Assembly: GCF_002811875.1 (NCBI RefSeq) | Contig: NZ_NPDZ01000017.1 | Location: 1-42,420 of the forward strand | Origin: Leptospira perolatii | Lineage (GTDB): Bacteria; Spirochaetota; Leptospiria; Leptospirales; Leptospiraceae | Direction of reading: 5' to 3' | DNA: 42,420 bases | Shown: in pieces, positions 1 through 9,986 of the stretch | Numbering within the stretch: position 1 is the first letter of the stretch | How the letters are laid out: each line of letters begins with the position of its first letter | The notes under the pieces: generated by a model | Told to the model about the DNA's origin: nothing | Seen by the model: only the letters and a program-made list of their open reading frames with translations | Database searches by the model: none | Position numbers and translations under genes: made by a program

Positions 1-141
1 TGCGTTTGTTTAGTGTTACCTATGTTCCCGGTCTATTCTGTTACCCATGTCTCCGGTTCATACCAAGGGCGGGGCTCTCTTCTCCAATCTACATTCCTTT
101 TTCTGAATGTACCTTCTTCCTTCTCCTACCTGAATATCTGC

Positions 142-495
142 ATGAACACAAAATATCGAAAGATAAAGGGGAAAACCGGAGAAGACTTCGCGGCTGATTG
201 GTTAGTTTCTCAAGGGCACAAAATCTTAGAGAGAAATTTTAGGATTCGAAAGGGAGAAATCGACATAATTTCAGTCGAAGGGAAGACAATTCACTTTATT
301 GAAGTCAAACATTGGACAAAAGGTAAGGAGTTTCTTCCTCTCCAGAGTCTCACCCAGGCCAAGATCCTGAGGATGAGATTGGCTGCAGAAGTTTATTTGA
401 CCCGGAACGTTCTATTTCTAAGTTATTTAGTCTCCTTTGATTTGGCACATTTAAACGAAAAAAGGGAACTGAATTTTTATCTAGGATTGTTTTGA
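142..495 (+). CDS. YraN/UPF0102 family nuclease-like protein
   Basis: A 117-residue protein of the YraN (UPF0102) family, which has a restriction-endonuclease-like fold; its cellular role is not settled, though links to DNA repair or processing are proposed. The sequence shows the family pattern: GEDFAADWL near residue 13, GEIDII around residues 38-43, then FIEVK around 52-56, which matches the D...ExK metal-binding core of this fold. The reading frame stays open upstream to the window edge region, but the ATG at 142 gives the normal family length and N-terminus, and the upstream translation looks like non-coding sequence. The C-terminus ends with a short hydrophobic stretch. The next gene begins about 95 bases downstream on the same strand. 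Confidence 0.85.
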   Translation: MNTKYRKIKGKTGEDFAADWLVSQGHKILERNFRIRKGEIDIISVEGKTIHFIEVKHWTKGKEFLPLQSLTQAKILRMRLAAEVYLTRNVLFLSYLVSFDLAHLNEKRELNFYLGLF

Positions 496-564
496 AAACC
501 TGCATTAAGCACTTTGAATACTCGGTCGAACTTTATTTTATCTGCGGGTTCTCAAGGATGAGGA

Positions 565-788
<224 letters not shown>

Positions 789-813
789 AACAAAAAAAAT
801 CCGTCGAAAGAAC

Positions 814-2352
814 CTAGGCACTGGCTCTTGTTTCCTGAAACAAATTGTCGTTCAGAAAGAAGAGAGCTTCCTCCAGATGCCTAAGCTCTACTTCCAAACT
901 TCCTTCTAAATCTGCGATGGTCCTGGAAACCTTGCGCATTTGATTGCTCTTCCGAATACTGAATCGAAATTTCCTGGCGCACTTTATGAGAAACTCTTCT
1001 TCTTGTTTTCGCAATGGAATCGTTTCTACGATTTCGTCCGCTCTAAGATTCCCGTTAAAAAGCTTTCCAGTTTTATTACTGTTTCTTACTTCCTGAAATT
1101 GGACAGATCTCTCGATAGATTGCTGAAGCTGGTGCAAGTCGACTTCCAATACTTTTCGGCCCGAATGTACTTCCGTTCTCAAATAGCAAAAAAGTTCAAT
1201 TCTGTCTAAAAAGGGCCCAGCGAGCGAAGCTTGGTACGATCTAATCTGGTTTTGGGTACAGGAGCAGACTCTAATTTTAGATTGATAATAGCCACAAGTA
1301 CAAGGATTGGAAGCAGAGATTAGTAGAAAAGGGGCGGGGTAAGTAACCGAACCGGTAATTCTAGAAATTGTAATCTCTCTTTCCTCCAACGGTTCTCTCA
1401 AGGCTTGGATCGCAGAATCGCTAAACTCGGACAACTCATCTAAGAACAAAATTCCATGGCTCGCCAAGGAAACTTCTCCCATGCTCAGGTTCCTAGAGCC
1501 TCCTACGAGAGCCACATCTGAAACAGTATGGTGAGGAGAGCGAAACGGTCTAGAAACCTTTAAGTCTTTGATTGTTTCTCGGAGTGACCTAAGATACATT
1601 AACTCCAAGCATTCAGATTCTCTTAAATTCGGGAGAAGGAATTGTGCAAATTTAGAAAGTAGACTCTTTCCTGCACCCGGAGGTCCGACCAACAAACAGT
1701 GGTGCCAGCCCGCCACCGCAACTTGTATCATCCGAAGACCGACTAGCTGGTCTTGGTAGAGTTCTACCTTCTTCGGGATTTTCTGTTTTTCAATTTGGAA
1801 GTTAGTCTTCTTGGCTCTAGTCATCTTTCGACCAAGAGCATTTTCTAACTCCTTCAGGTGAGCTACTGGATAAATAGGAAACCGATCTAAGAGTGCTGCC
1901 TCTTGTTGGTTTTCGAAAGGTAGAATTACCTGTTCAATCACATTCTCAGGATATTTCATCAAAATAGGGAGAATCCCTTTCAAAGGTCGAACGCTTCCGT
2001 CCAACCCGAGCTCTCCCAAAAAAAGGGTCTTATGTACCGGAGTTACGGACTGCAATTGCTTTGTGAGAAGCAAAATTCCGACCGCAATCGATAGATCTAG
2101 ATAAGTTCCTTCTTTTTTCCTACCTGCGGGCGCTAAGTGCACCAAGATGCTCTGCAACGGGTACACAAAGCCGCTGTTTTCTATGGAAACTCGAATTCTA
2201 TCCCCGGATTCCCGAATCGCTTGTGCAGCCATTCCAGTAACGGTAAATCTGGGAATCCCAGGCTTTAAGTTGATTTCTACGCCGACGGGAAACACTTCCA
2301 AACCTTCCATTGAGGCGCCTTGGCATCGGATCAAACTGAGTTCTTCTTTCAT
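814..2352 (-). CDS. comM: ComM/YifB family AAA+ ATPase (Mg-chelatase-like)
   Basis: A 512-residue YifB/ComM protein. In naturally competent bacteria ComM is a hexameric helicase that extends branch migration of incoming DNA during recombination; the family is also found in many species not known to be competent. The sequence shows an N-terminal ChlI-like domain (about residues 1-180), a Mg-chelatase ATPase core with Walker A VGPPGAGKS near residue 221, Walker B GILFLDELSEF, the RSPHHTVSDVALVGG stretch typical of the family, a cysteine-rich element NPCTCGYY...CSCT, and a C-terminal Mg-chelatase helical domain. Length is normal. The start ATG has AAAGAG just upstream. It is transcribed away from the lipoprotein/T2SS run. 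Confidence 0.93.
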   Translation of the reverse strand: MKEELSLIRCQGASMEGLEVFPVGVEINLKPGIPRFTVTGMAAQAIRESGDRIRVSIENSGFVYPLQSILVHLAPAGRKKEGTYLDLSIAVGILLLTKQLQSVTPVHKTLFLGELGLDGSVRPLKGILPILMKYPENVIEQVILPFENQQEAALLDRFPIYPVAHLKELENALGRKMTRAKKTNFQIEKQKIPKKVELYQDQLVGLRMIQVAVAGWHHCLLVGPPGAGKSLLSKFAQFLLPNLRESECLELMYLRSLRETIKDLKVSRPFRSPHHTVSDVALVGGSRNLSMGEVSLASHGILFLDELSEFSDSAIQALREPLEEREITISRITGSVTYPAPFLLISASNPCTCGYYQSKIRVCSCTQNQIRSYQASLAGPFLDRIELFCYLRTEVHSGRKVLEVDLHQLQQSIERSVQFQEVRNSNKTGKLFNGNLRADEIVETIPLRKQEEEFLIKCARKFRFSIRKSNQMRKVSRTIADLEGSLEVELRHLEEALFFLNDNLFQETRASA

Positions 2353-2384
2353 ATCTCTTTCGGTTTAGTAAAAAAAGGGAGAAC

Positions 2385-2414
2385 TTACTTTTTTTCGAAA
2401 AACTAGTTTATACT
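2385..2414 (+). promoter_or_regulatory. Probable sigma-70 promoter upstream of the lipoprotein/M23/T2SS run
   Basis: A -10 hexamer TATACT (2409-2414, five of six to consensus) lies 18 bases after a poor -35 candidate TTACTT (2385-2390), in an AT-rich gap after the divergent comM start. Predicted transcription start near 2421 leaves a leader of about 23 bases before the ATG at 2444. Inference from hexamers only. Confidence 0.45.
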
Positions 2415-2443
2415 TGGCGGACTCTGAATATCCTGTGCCTGAA

Positions 2444-2809
2444 ATGGTGCGAATACCGGCTTTGTTCCTGGTACTATTCCTAGTCAGCTGTGGATCCAGG
2501 TTGATAAAGCAGGATAGGGTAGCGGAAGTAAATACTCATTACCAGGATAAGGTATATTACCTCAAGCGAGATACCAAAGTATCCGCCACGGAAACATATA
2601 AGAAGGGAATGTTGGTGAGAATTTATATCGAATCCACACCTTCTCTGGTAAAGATCAAATGTTACCCTGCAGATCAAAAGAGAGAACACGCGATCGGCAG
2701 GTTAATCGTTTACCAAGTGAATGAGGATTTCGGCAAAAAAGCCATTACGATAGAAGATTTGGATACTCTGATTGCAAATGAACTCGCGGAATACAAAAAG
2801 AAAAAGTAA
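2444..2809 (+). CDS. Small putative lipoprotein of unknown function
   Basis: A 121-residue predicted lipoprotein. From the ATG at 2444 it starts [18 protein letters not shown], a short signal peptide with Cys16 in a leptospiral-type lipobox (LVSC). An upstream TTG at 2414 would add ten residues but overlaps the probable -10 element, so the ATG is preferred. The mature part has no recognised domain; it is mostly charged beta-like sequence ([31 protein letters not shown]) ending in a lysine run. The 3' end overlaps the start of the downstream LysM/M23 gene, so the two are probably co-transcribed and translationally coupled. Function unknown; the context suggests an envelope role. Confidence 0.75.
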   Translation: MVRIPALFLVLFLVSCGSRLIKQDRVAEVNTHYQDKVYYLKRDTKVSATETYKKGMLVRIYIESTPSLVKIKCYPADQKREHAIGRLIVYQVNEDFGKKAITIEDLDTLIANELAEYKKKK

Positions 2810-3791
2810 GAAGCGGCCTTACCGCAATTCAAGATCTACAAGTTCGCTCTCCGATACTAGGAAAGTGAACCGGACCGTACTTTACTTACCGATTCTTTCC
2901 ACTTTGCTGGTTACCGCATTGTCTGCGGACCCTTTAAAGAACTATGATTCGGCGATTAACGACTACGCAAACAAGGATTCTTCCTTTTTTACCGATAAGG
3001 AAGAGCGTAAGATCAAACAATTATTTTCTCAGTCACCGGAAGAATGGGAAGCCGACAAATATTCCTCTGTGAGCTATCACAAAGACAAATCGAATTTAGA
3101 GCTTCCTTCATTTATAAATATCAGTCCGATCATTTCCTCTAAGATAGTACATCAAAGTGGTATAATATTCAAAAACTATGTCGTGAAGCCGAAAGATACT
3201 CTGTTTAAAATCGCGAAGACTATGAACACGAGTGTTTCAAAAATTAGCTCCGCAAACGGCATGAAAAAAGGGACAGTCTTAAAACTGGGCCAGACTCTTA
3301 GTATCCCGATCAAAGTTGCAAACGCGAGCCGCAAGAAAATAGAGTATAGAAGAGTATTCCTGAATCCTGTAATCGGAGCGAGGATCTCTTCTAGATATGG
3401 CAGGAGAAGGGATCCGTTTCATACTGGAAGCGGTGGATATCATACTGGCATTGATTTAGCTGGCCCTCAAGGGGCACCGATCTTGGCTTCTGCAGATGGA
3501 GTAGTTTCTTTTGCAGGAGTGAACGGCGGATACGGAAATAGCGTCATTATCGATCACGGGAACGGCTATCGCACTATGTATGCACACTGTGCAAAAATTA
3601 CTGTGGAAGAAGGAACGAAAGTGAGAGCGGGAACGGTCATAGGTGCAGTCGGACGCACAGGTTCGGCCACCGGATCTCATCTTCATTTTGAAGCTTTCTA
3701 CTACGGAAAGAGGATCAATCCGGAGGTCGTTCTCCGCAAGACGATCAAAATTGTGACCAATCTGGAAAACGGAAAGGTTGCCAAACTCTGA
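2778..3791 (+). CDS. LysM-domain M23 family metallopeptidase
   Basis: Exported peptidoglycan endopeptidase of the M23 (LytM/NlpD/EnvC) family. One LysM domain spans about residues 132-177 ([16 protein letters not shown]...[10 protein letters not shown]). The C-terminal M23 domain (about 205-320) keeps the zinc ligands: His222 and Asp226 in HTGIDL, His270 in YAHC, and His301/His303 in SHLHFE, so it should be catalytically active. Start choice is uncertain. The ATG at 2778 overlaps the preceding gene by 32 bases and gives a basic 30-residue leader before the hydrophobic segment; a GTG at 2865 ([13 protein letters not shown]) would give a classical signal peptide. It sits 73 bases upstream of gspC, which suggests wall remodelling linked to the secretion apparatus. 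Confidence 0.88.
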   Translation: MNSRNTKRKSKKRPYRNSRSTSSLSDTRKVNRTVLYLPILSTLLVTALSADPLKNYDSAINDYANKDSSFFTDKEERKIKQLFSQSPEEWEADKYSSVSYHKDKSNLELPSFINISPIISSKIVHQSGIIFKNYVVKPKDTLFKIAKTMNTSVSKISSANGMKKGTVLKLGQTLSIPIKVANASRKKIEYRRVFLNPVIGARISSRYGRRRDPFHTGSGGYHTGIDLAGPQGAPILASADGVVSFAGVNGGYGNSVIIDHGNGYRTMYAHCAKITVEEGTKVRAGTVIGAVGRTGSATGSHLHFEAFYYGKRINPEVVLRKTIKIVTNLENGKVAKL

Positions 3792-3864
3792 AATCTAGAT
3801 ACAGCCGGAGCCCGAATCAGTTTTTTGAACGGCTGAAGATTGGATTCTACTACAAAGGGCGCAG

Positions 3865-4758
3865 ATGAACGCGTTTTTTATTGAACTAAGAAAGAACACA
3901 TTCTATGCACTCATTCCAATCGTAGTTCTGTTTTCACTTTCATTGGCATATTTGTTTCGCGGACTGATTTTGGCATTCCTTACACCGGATGTGCAGACTT
4001 CCAATACTTCCATGCAGCCTAGGAGAGTGAATAATTCTATGACCATTTCTATGACTTCCTATGAGGAAATGGTCACTGGAAACCTGATCCGAGGCAGTCT
4101 GGCACCTCCTCCCGGAGAGGGAGATCTGGCCGCAGGTGCACCTCCCGATACCGGAGAAGGTGAGGAAATGAGAATCACCGGCACCTTGAGCGGGCACTGG
4201 AGTTTTGCCCGAGTCACTATTTTAGAAAAAGGAAAAGCCGCGGCAGAAGAATTTGCCACCGGGGAAACTGTAGGCGGTTACAAAATAAAAGTTATCTCTC
4301 TAAACCATGTTGTACTGGAAAAAGGAGGGGCCTCTCTGAAGGTGGAAATCGGCCAGACCCCGGGGGAAGCCAGAGCCAAACTCGGAATGGGAGCGGCTCC
4401 AACCGGACCTGGAGCTGGCGGAACTTCGTCGGACTCGGTCCGAAAAATTCTCTCCAGACAGGACGTGAACAGAAAGCTCAAGGATCCTACCGCGATCTAC
4501 AAGAACGCGAGATTCGGGCCTTTTCTGGAAAACGGACAGATTACAGGGTACAAAATTTACAGCATCGGAAACGATCATATTTTCTACGCTTTGGGAGCAA
4601 AGAGTGGGGACGTGATCCGAAGAGTGAACGGCATGCCTCTGAACGAGACAGAAAAAATGCTCGAGATCTGGAATGCAGTCAAGACTTCGGACAAAGTATC
4701 CGTAGATGTGGAAAGGAACGGAAAAATTTTAACATACGAATTTATCATTCGGAATTAG
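3865..4758 (+). CDS. gspC: Type II secretion system inner-membrane protein GspC
   Basis: GspC links the inner-membrane platform to the secretin. This 297-residue protein has a short cytoplasmic N-terminus, one membrane segment (about residues 14-34), a Pro/Gly-rich linker, a homology-region-like beta domain ([20 protein letters not shown] to about residue 170, including [18 protein letters not shown]), a second Gly-rich linker and a C-terminal PDZ-like domain (about 205-297) with [23 protein letters not shown] split over a typical HR/PDZ pattern and [12 protein letters not shown]. It is the first gene of a continuous gsp operon, eight bases ahead of gspD. Naming rests on architecture and position; GspC proteins diverge strongly in sequence. 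Confidence 0.88.
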   Translation: MNAFFIELRKNTFYALIPIVVLFSLSLAYLFRGLILAFLTPDVQTSNTSMQPRRVNNSMTISMTSYEEMVTGNLIRGSLAPPPGEGDLAAGAPPDTGEGEEMRITGTLSGHWSFARVTILEKGKAAAEEFATGETVGGYKIKVISLNHVVLEKGGASLKVEIGQTPGEARAKLGMGAAPTGPGAGGTSSDSVRKILSRQDVNRKLKDPTAIYKNARFGPFLENGQITGYKIYSIGNDHIFYALGAKSGDVIRRVNGMPLNETEKMLEIWNAVKTSDKVSVDVERNGKILTYEFIIRN

Positions 4759-4765
4759 CTGCGGT

Positions 4766-6553
4766 ATGCGTAAAAAACAGATAAATGCCTATTATTTGAA
4801 AACTCTTTTTCTGCTCTCTTTGGTGGTTCTAGCCACTAGCCAAACATTGCATTCTCAATCTACACGCAAAAGTACCAAACGCTCCACTGCGGCTACTCCA
4901 GAGGACACAAAAGAAAGGACATTCTTTGCAAACTGGAGAGACACCGAACTAAACGATTTCTTAAAGGGAATGAGCGCCATCCTAAAAAAGAATATTCTAT
5001 TGGATGAAAGCCTCAAAGGAAAAAAGATCACGATCATTTCCCAAAAGGAAATTCCGGTTCGAAACGCATTCGCATTCATGAAATCCGTTTTAGAATCCAT
5101 GGGATTTGCGGTCGTGGAAGAACCTGACCTGATCACTATCGTCAAACTAAAAGATGCGCTCGCCAGAACTCCTTATGTGAGAGTAGGAAAGGAACCTCTA
5201 GCGGATAATGAAATCGGGGAAAATCGAATCATCACACAGATCATTCCGATAGAAAACGTAAAACCGGAAGAATTAGAGCCGATCCTGAAAAGGTTAACCT
5301 CTCCGAACACTGATGTGATCGTTTATAGAAATACGAATACGATCGTCCTCTCCGGATCTTCCGCAGATGTTCAAAAACTTTTACTTTTGGTAAACGAATT
5401 AGATGTCAAACCGGAAGATAACGTACCCGGATCTGTTGCGTCTGCAGGTGATATTCATATTTATACTCTCGAACATAGTGAGTCAGAAAAGATTGCGGCT
5501 ACATTAGTAAAACTGGATAATCCTGTAGTATCAGACAATCTTCCTGCACCCGGAACTCCTGGCGCGCCACCTCCGGTTCCGGGAAAGGTGGAGAAGATCA
5601 AAGCGGTCTCTCATAAAGAATCCAATTCTGTAATTGTCACAGCGACAGAATCCGAATGGAATGAGATCAGGAAGATCATTCGAGTACTGGATTCCGCGCG
5701 AAAACAAGTACTCTTGGAAGTATTGATCGTAGAATTGTCTTCTAGTGATTTAAATGACTTTGGTATCGACTGGAGAATGCAGGACCAAGTCTACGGACAA
5801 TTCAACTCCGGACTTGCAAAAGAAGGAAATATCATCAATCAGAATGGTCGGGTCAATCCGAACGTAAACACTTTGACGGGCTTTTCCTTAGGATTCATCC
5901 GAGCAGGTGCGCAGCAGATTATCGGAATTTTGAGCGCGAACTCCGGAAATGAGAATTTCAACGTACTGTCAGCACCTCAGGTGTTAACCTTGGACAACCA
6001 AGAAGCGGAGATCAACGTAGGACAAGATGTACCGGTTAGAACTCAAAGCCGTAACGCAGGTTTGGGTGGTGCAAATGCGGTGACCGTAGACAACTACGAG
6101 TATCGACCCACCGGGATAAAATTAAAATTCACTCCTCACGTAAATAAGAACAATAAGATTACTTTAGAGCTATTGCAGGAGATTAAGAATATCGCTGCGA
6201 TCGCTTTGTCGGGTGGAAACCCTACATTCAACAGAAGGGAAGTAAAGACCACGATCACGATCGAGAATCGTCAAACCATTGTAATCGGTGGACTCATCTC
6301 GAATGACAAAGAAAAAAGACTAATTAAGATTCCGATTCTCGGGGATATCCCATATTTAGGCTGGCTTTTCCGCAGGACCACGGAGCAGAACAAAAAAACC
6401 AACCTAATGGTATTTCTCACTCCACATATTCTGGACAATCGTGAATTAGCGGATAAACTCACTGTTAAGAAAAAGCTTCAACAAGAAAGATACGAATTGG
6501 AGCGAGAACGGATCCTAAATAAAGAATCCTCGATCAAAGAAAGAGGGGAGTAA
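4766..6553 (+). CDS. gspD: Type II secretion system secretin GspD
   Basis: Outer-membrane channel of the T2SS. The 595-residue precursor has a signal peptide (hydrophobic core about residues 11-27), an N0/STN-like domain (about 52-125, [18 protein letters not shown]), two secretin_N (N1-type) domains (about 150-215 and 225-310; the second has a Pro/Gly-rich insert) and the secretin core (about 315-555) with [19 protein letters not shown] and the [14 protein letters not shown] region. Canonical GspD has three N1-type domains after N0, so one appears to be missing here, which fits the somewhat short length. No obvious C-terminal pilotin-binding S-domain is seen beyond a charged coiled tail (565-595). 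Nine bases separate it from gspE. Confidence 0.96.
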   Translation: MRKKQINAYYLKTLFLLSLVVLATSQTLHSQSTRKSTKRSTAATPEDTKERTFFANWRDTELNDFLKGMSAILKKNILLDESLKGKKITIISQKEIPVRNAFAFMKSVLESMGFAVVEEPDLITIVKLKDALARTPYVRVGKEPLADNEIGENRIITQIIPIENVKPEELEPILKRLTSPNTDVIVYRNTNTIVLSGSSADVQKLLLLVNELDVKPEDNVPGSVASAGDIHIYTLEHSESEKIAATLVKLDNPVVSDNLPAPGTPGAPPPVPGKVEKIKAVSHKESNSVIVTATESEWNEIRKIIRVLDSARKQVLLEVLIVELSSSDLNDFGIDWRMQDQVYGQFNSGLAKEGNIINQNGRVNPNVNTLTGFSLGFIRAGAQQIIGILSANSGNENFNVLSAPQVLTLDNQEAEINVGQDVPVRTQSRNAGLGGANAVTVDNYEYRPTGIKLKFTPHVNKNNKITLELLQEIKNIAAIALSGGNPTFNRREVKTTITIENRQTIVIGGLISNDKEKRLIKIPILGDIPYLGWLFRRTTEQNKKTNLMVFLTPHILDNRELADKLTVKKKLQQERYELERERILNKESSIKERGE

Positions 6554-6561
6554 ATTACACA

Positions 6562-8238
6562 GTGAAGACCCTTGGAGAAATCCTAGTAGAGGATGGAATC
6601 ATCTCCGCAAAGGATTTGGAGGATTCCCTTAAATTACAGAAAAAGAATAATGTATCTCTGAGCCAAATCCTGCAAAAGAAGGGGATTGCGGGAGAAGCCG
6701 ACGTACTCAGGGCAATGGCGAGACTCTATCGGATGGAGTTCCGCGAAAAACTGGAATTCAAGGGAATGGAAGAGGCATTTCAAAAAATACCTCTCAAACT
6801 GATCCAAAAGAGTAGACTCGTTCCTTTCGAGCTGAATAAGAAGACAATAAAAATAGCGATCGCGGACCCTAGTGATCTGCACCCGATGGACGATGTTCGT
6901 TCCTTTCTTCGGGAGTACAAAGTAGAATTCATACTCGCTCCGGAACCGGAGATCATGAGAATCGTACATTCTCAATTTGATAATACCTCCGCAGCAGCTA
7001 AAGATTTATTAAACGAAATGGAAGGAAGCTTCTCCGAACTAGCGGAGGGCTTCGACAACGAGACAATAGATCTCTCCGATGATGCGCCTATCATCAAGAT
7101 GGTGAACGTTATCCTTTCCCAAGCTGTGAACGAAAGAGCTTCGGACATTCACATAGAACCTTACGAAAAAAGCCTAGTCGTACGTTACAGGATAGACGGG
7201 ATTCTGCATAACGTTCTGACTCCTCCGAAATCTTACCACGCCGGAATTACTTCCAGAATCAAAATCATGTCGAACTTGAATATCGCTGAGAATCGTTTGC
7301 CACAAGACGGTAGGATCAAGCTGAGACTCGCTGGAAAAGATATCGATATCCGTGTTTCTAGTATACCTTGTCAGTTCGGAGAGCGTATTGTAATGCGTCT
7401 CTTGAACAAGACAGATCAAAAGTATTCTTTGGATACGATGGGATTTTATCCCGAGATACTGAAAACTCTTAGAACACTCATCTACGAACCGCACGGAATC
7501 GTTTTGGTTACAGGTCCGACAGGTTCCGGTAAATCCACGACTCTCTATTCCGCACTTACCGAACTGAATACGGAAGAGAGAAATATCATCACCTGCGAAG
7601 ACCCTGTGGAATACCAGATCGAAGGAATTTCCCAGATGCAAATGCAGGAGAAAATCGGACTGACATTTGCAACAGGACTTCGTGCTATCTTGCGACAAGA
7701 CCCGGATGTGATCATGGTGGGAGAGATTCGGGATGAAGAAACCGCAAGGATTGCAATCCAAGCTTCACTGACTGGACACTTGGTGTTTTCTACATTGCAC
7801 ACGAACGACGCCGCCTCCGCAGCGACTCGTTTGGTAGATATGGGAATCGAACCTTATCTAATTACATCTACGGTGCTCGGTTTTATGGCACAAAGGCTTG
7901 TCAGAACCATTTGCCAAAATTGCAAAAAACCTTATAAACCTTCCCAGGCAGAATTGGAATCCGTCGGACTTACCCGAAAGTCCTTAAAGAACGGAGGAAA
8001 TTTCTACAAAGGAGAAGGATGCAGCCACTGTATGGGAACCGGTTATAAAGGTCGGACAGGAATCTACGAATTATTGGTAATCAACAATCAAATCAAGCAC
8101 GCGATTCTCTCAGGCTATGATGCATCTAAAATCATGGAAGTCGCGCTCGAAAACGGTCTGCATACAATGAAGGATTACGGAATTCAAAAAGTATTAGAGG
8201 GAATTACCACGCCTGACGAAGTACTTCGAGTTACCTGA
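6562..8238 (+). CDS. gspE: Type II secretion system cytoplasmic ATPase GspE
   Basis: Hexameric secretion ATPase that powers pseudopilus assembly. The 558-residue protein begins with a GTG preceded by GGGGAG at 11 bases. It has the N-terminal GspE/MshEN-type domain ([20 protein letters not shown]), the N2 region ([21 protein letters not shown]), Walker [10 protein letters not shown] at about residues 318-326, the Asp box, Walker B ([12 protein letters not shown]), the His box ([12 protein letters not shown]) and the tetracysteine zinc site CQNC (451-454) ... CSHC (487-490) that is typical of GspE/PilB. Length is slightly above the E. coli family member. All catalytic motifs are intact. Confidence 0.97.
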   Translation: MKTLGEILVEDGIISAKDLEDSLKLQKKNNVSLSQILQKKGIAGEADVLRAMARLYRMEFREKLEFKGMEEAFQKIPLKLIQKSRLVPFELNKKTIKIAIADPSDLHPMDDVRSFLREYKVEFILAPEPEIMRIVHSQFDNTSAAAKDLLNEMEGSFSELAEGFDNETIDLSDDAPIIKMVNVILSQAVNERASDIHIEPYEKSLVVRYRIDGILHNVLTPPKSYHAGITSRIKIMSNLNIAENRLPQDGRIKLRLAGKDIDIRVSSIPCQFGERIVMRLLNKTDQKYSLDTMGFYPEILKTLRTLIYEPHGIVLVTGPTGSGKSTTLYSALTELNTEERNIITCEDPVEYQIEGISQMQMQEKIGLTFATGLRAILRQDPDVIMVGEIRDEETARIAIQASLTGHLVFSTLHTNDAASAATRLVDMGIEPYLITSTVLGFMAQRLVRTICQNCKKPYKPSQAELESVGLTRKSLKNGGNFYKGEGCSHCMGTGYKGRTGIYELLVINNQIKHAILSGYDASKIMEVALENGLHTMKDYGIQKVLEGITTPDEVLRVT

Positions 8239-8251
8239 TCGGATACTAAGT

Positions 8252-9478
8252 ATGGCATTATATACGTACCTAGCATTTAACAAAAAGGGAAAAGAAGAAA
8301 AGGGGATCATAGACGCCCCGAACATACAATCTGCTCGCGCAAAATTAAAAAGTAAGGGATTGTATGTAAGACAGATTTCCGAAGACAAGGAAAGAAAGGA
8401 CAGAGAACTGTTTCCTTTCCTTGCGAAACTTTTATACAGGGTTCCCAGAAAAGTTATCGGATTATTTTGCAGACAGCTCGGTACTTTGCTCGGCGCAGGA
8501 ATTCCTTTAGATCGAAGCCTTTCGAGTATCGTAGAGCAAACAGATCACGAAGTATTTCGAAAAGTTGCAGTCGCTATGCAAGCGGATATTACGGAAGGTA
8601 GCACTCTCTCCGAGGCGATGAAAAAGCACCCGGACGTCTTTCCGAACCAATATCCATCCTTAGTCTCAGTCGGAGAAAGAACCGGAGACTACGAAACAGC
8701 TCTGATTCGTCTTGCAGAAATGGAAGAAAAAAACCAGGAACTAAAATCAAAAGTCACCGCTTCCTTGGTTTATCCGATGATCATCTCCGCATTGTTAGTC
8801 GGCGTAGTAATCTTTCTTTTGACCGCGGTGGTTCCGCAAATCGAGGATTTGTTCAGGCAATTCGATGCTCCATTGCCTATGATTACGAAAATTGTAATCG
8901 GTACTTCGAGGGCTCTTACAGGATACTGGTACTTATTCATTTTGCTATTCGGTTCCGCCGTTAGCGGATTTCTATATTACAAAAACACGCCGGAAGGAAG
9001 AGAAAAATGGGAGAGATTCATTCTCGGGATTCCTATTATCCGGACTCTTTCTAAAAAAGTATTAATTTCTAATTTTGCGAGAAACCTAGGAATCCTATTA
9101 TCAAACAGGGTCCCACTTATGATTTCTTTGCAAATCGTGGAACAGATTGTGAATCACACGATCTTCGGAGAGGAAATTCGAAATGCTACTTCTCGGATCA
9201 AAGAAGGAGAGAAGCTTTCCGCAGCCTTTCAAGGTTCGGAAATTTTGCCCCAAATGGTGCTCGGTATGATGTCCGCGGGAGAGGCCTCTGACAAAGTTCC
9301 TGAAATGATGAATAAACTTGCGCAGATCTACGATTCTGAAGTGGATTCTTCCTTGAAGGCGATGACTCAGGCAGTAGAACCGTTGATGTTAGTTTTTATG
9401 GGTTTTGCGATCGGGATCATTATGGCATCGATCATTGTTCCGATGTTCAGCTTGACCCAAAATTTGAAAGGTATTTAA
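8252..9478 (+). CDS. gspF: Type II secretion system inner-membrane platform protein GspF
   Basis: Polytopic core of the inner-membrane platform, which contacts GspE and the pseudopilins. 408 residues, normal family length. It has two T2SSF domains: the first (about residues 70-195) with GRQLGTLLGAGIPLDRSL-type sequence, VGERTGDYETAL and the first membrane segment (about 170-192); a second segment near 222-242; and the second T2SSF repeat (about 270-400) with NFARNLGILLSNRVPL, MMSAGEASDKVPEM and a third membrane segment at the C-terminus. The start ATG lies 13 bases after the gspE stop. Confidence 0.96.
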   Translation: MALYTYLAFNKKGKEEKGIIDAPNIQSARAKLKSKGLYVRQISEDKERKDRELFPFLAKLLYRVPRKVIGLFCRQLGTLLGAGIPLDRSLSSIVEQTDHEVFRKVAVAMQADITEGSTLSEAMKKHPDVFPNQYPSLVSVGERTGDYETALIRLAEMEEKNQELKSKVTASLVYPMIISALLVGVVIFLLTAVVPQIEDLFRQFDAPLPMITKIVIGTSRALTGYWYLFILLFGSAVSGFLYYKNTPEGREKWERFILGIPIIRTLSKKVLISNFARNLGILLSNRVPLMISLQIVEQIVNHTIFGEEIRNATSRIKEGEKLSAAFQGSEILPQMVLGMMSAGEASDKVPEMMNKLAQIYDSEVDSSLKAMTQAVEPLMLVFMGFAIGIIMASIIVPMFSLTQNLKGI

Positions 9479-9485
9479 AATAAGA

Positions 9486-9980
9486 ATGATTAGGAGAATC
9501 GACTTGAAACTAGTTAGGAAAGGGAATAAACGCAGAAAAGGATTTACCTTGATTGAATTGGCGATCGTCGTAGCCATTCTCGGAGCAATTATCGCAATCA
9601 TCATCTCCAGTATCAACGTAGGAGATATCAAAGATGATACTGCTTCTATGGAGTTGAGAAAAGAGGGAAGAGAAATCCAAATGAACTTGGAAAGATACGC
9701 CCAGAAATTCGGAAATTATCCGAGTGAAGACCAAGGACTGGAAGCGCTGGTAGAAAAACCTGCGACTGGAGATGTTCCGGAAGACTGGAGACCAATGGTC
9801 AACAGCAAAGATTCGATTAAGGATCCTTGGGGTTCGATCTATAAGTTAAAGTTCGACGAGTACGGAGACATGCAGATTGTTACTTTAGGAAAAGATAAGC
9901 AAGAAGGCGGCGAAGGTGCAAACGCTGACTTCAATATCCTAAAAGAAGAAGAGTATCCTTCTCAATTTAAAAAGAAGTAA
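9486..9980 (+). CDS. gspG: Major pseudopilin GspG
   Basis: Main subunit of the T2SS pseudopilus. 164 residues. The prepilin peptidase site is RRKG|FTLIEL, with Glu at +5, followed by the hydrophobic helix AIVVAILGAIIAIIISSI. The globular part has the GspG signature (RYAQKFGNYPSEDQGLEAL...DPWGSIYKLK), which is characteristic of this major pseudopilin and includes its calcium-site region. With the ATG at 9486 the leader is 19 residues. An in-frame TTG at 9504 has a better-placed AGGAG (9492-9496, seven bases upstream) and would give a 13-residue leader, so the start is uncertain. Confidence 0.95.
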   Translation: MIRRIDLKLVRKGNKRRKGFTLIELAIVVAILGAIIAIIISSINVGDIKDDTASMELRKEGREIQMNLERYAQKFGNYPSEDQGLEALVEKPATGDVPEDWRPMVNSKDSIKDPWGSIYKLKFDEYGDMQIVTLGKDKQEGGEGANADFNILKEEEYPSQFKKK

Positions 9981-9986
9981 TATAGG

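Noticed and set aside
7174..7761. 195-codon open frame antisense to gspE
   Set aside because: It covers conserved GspE motifs on the other strand and shows no domain or ribosome site of its own.
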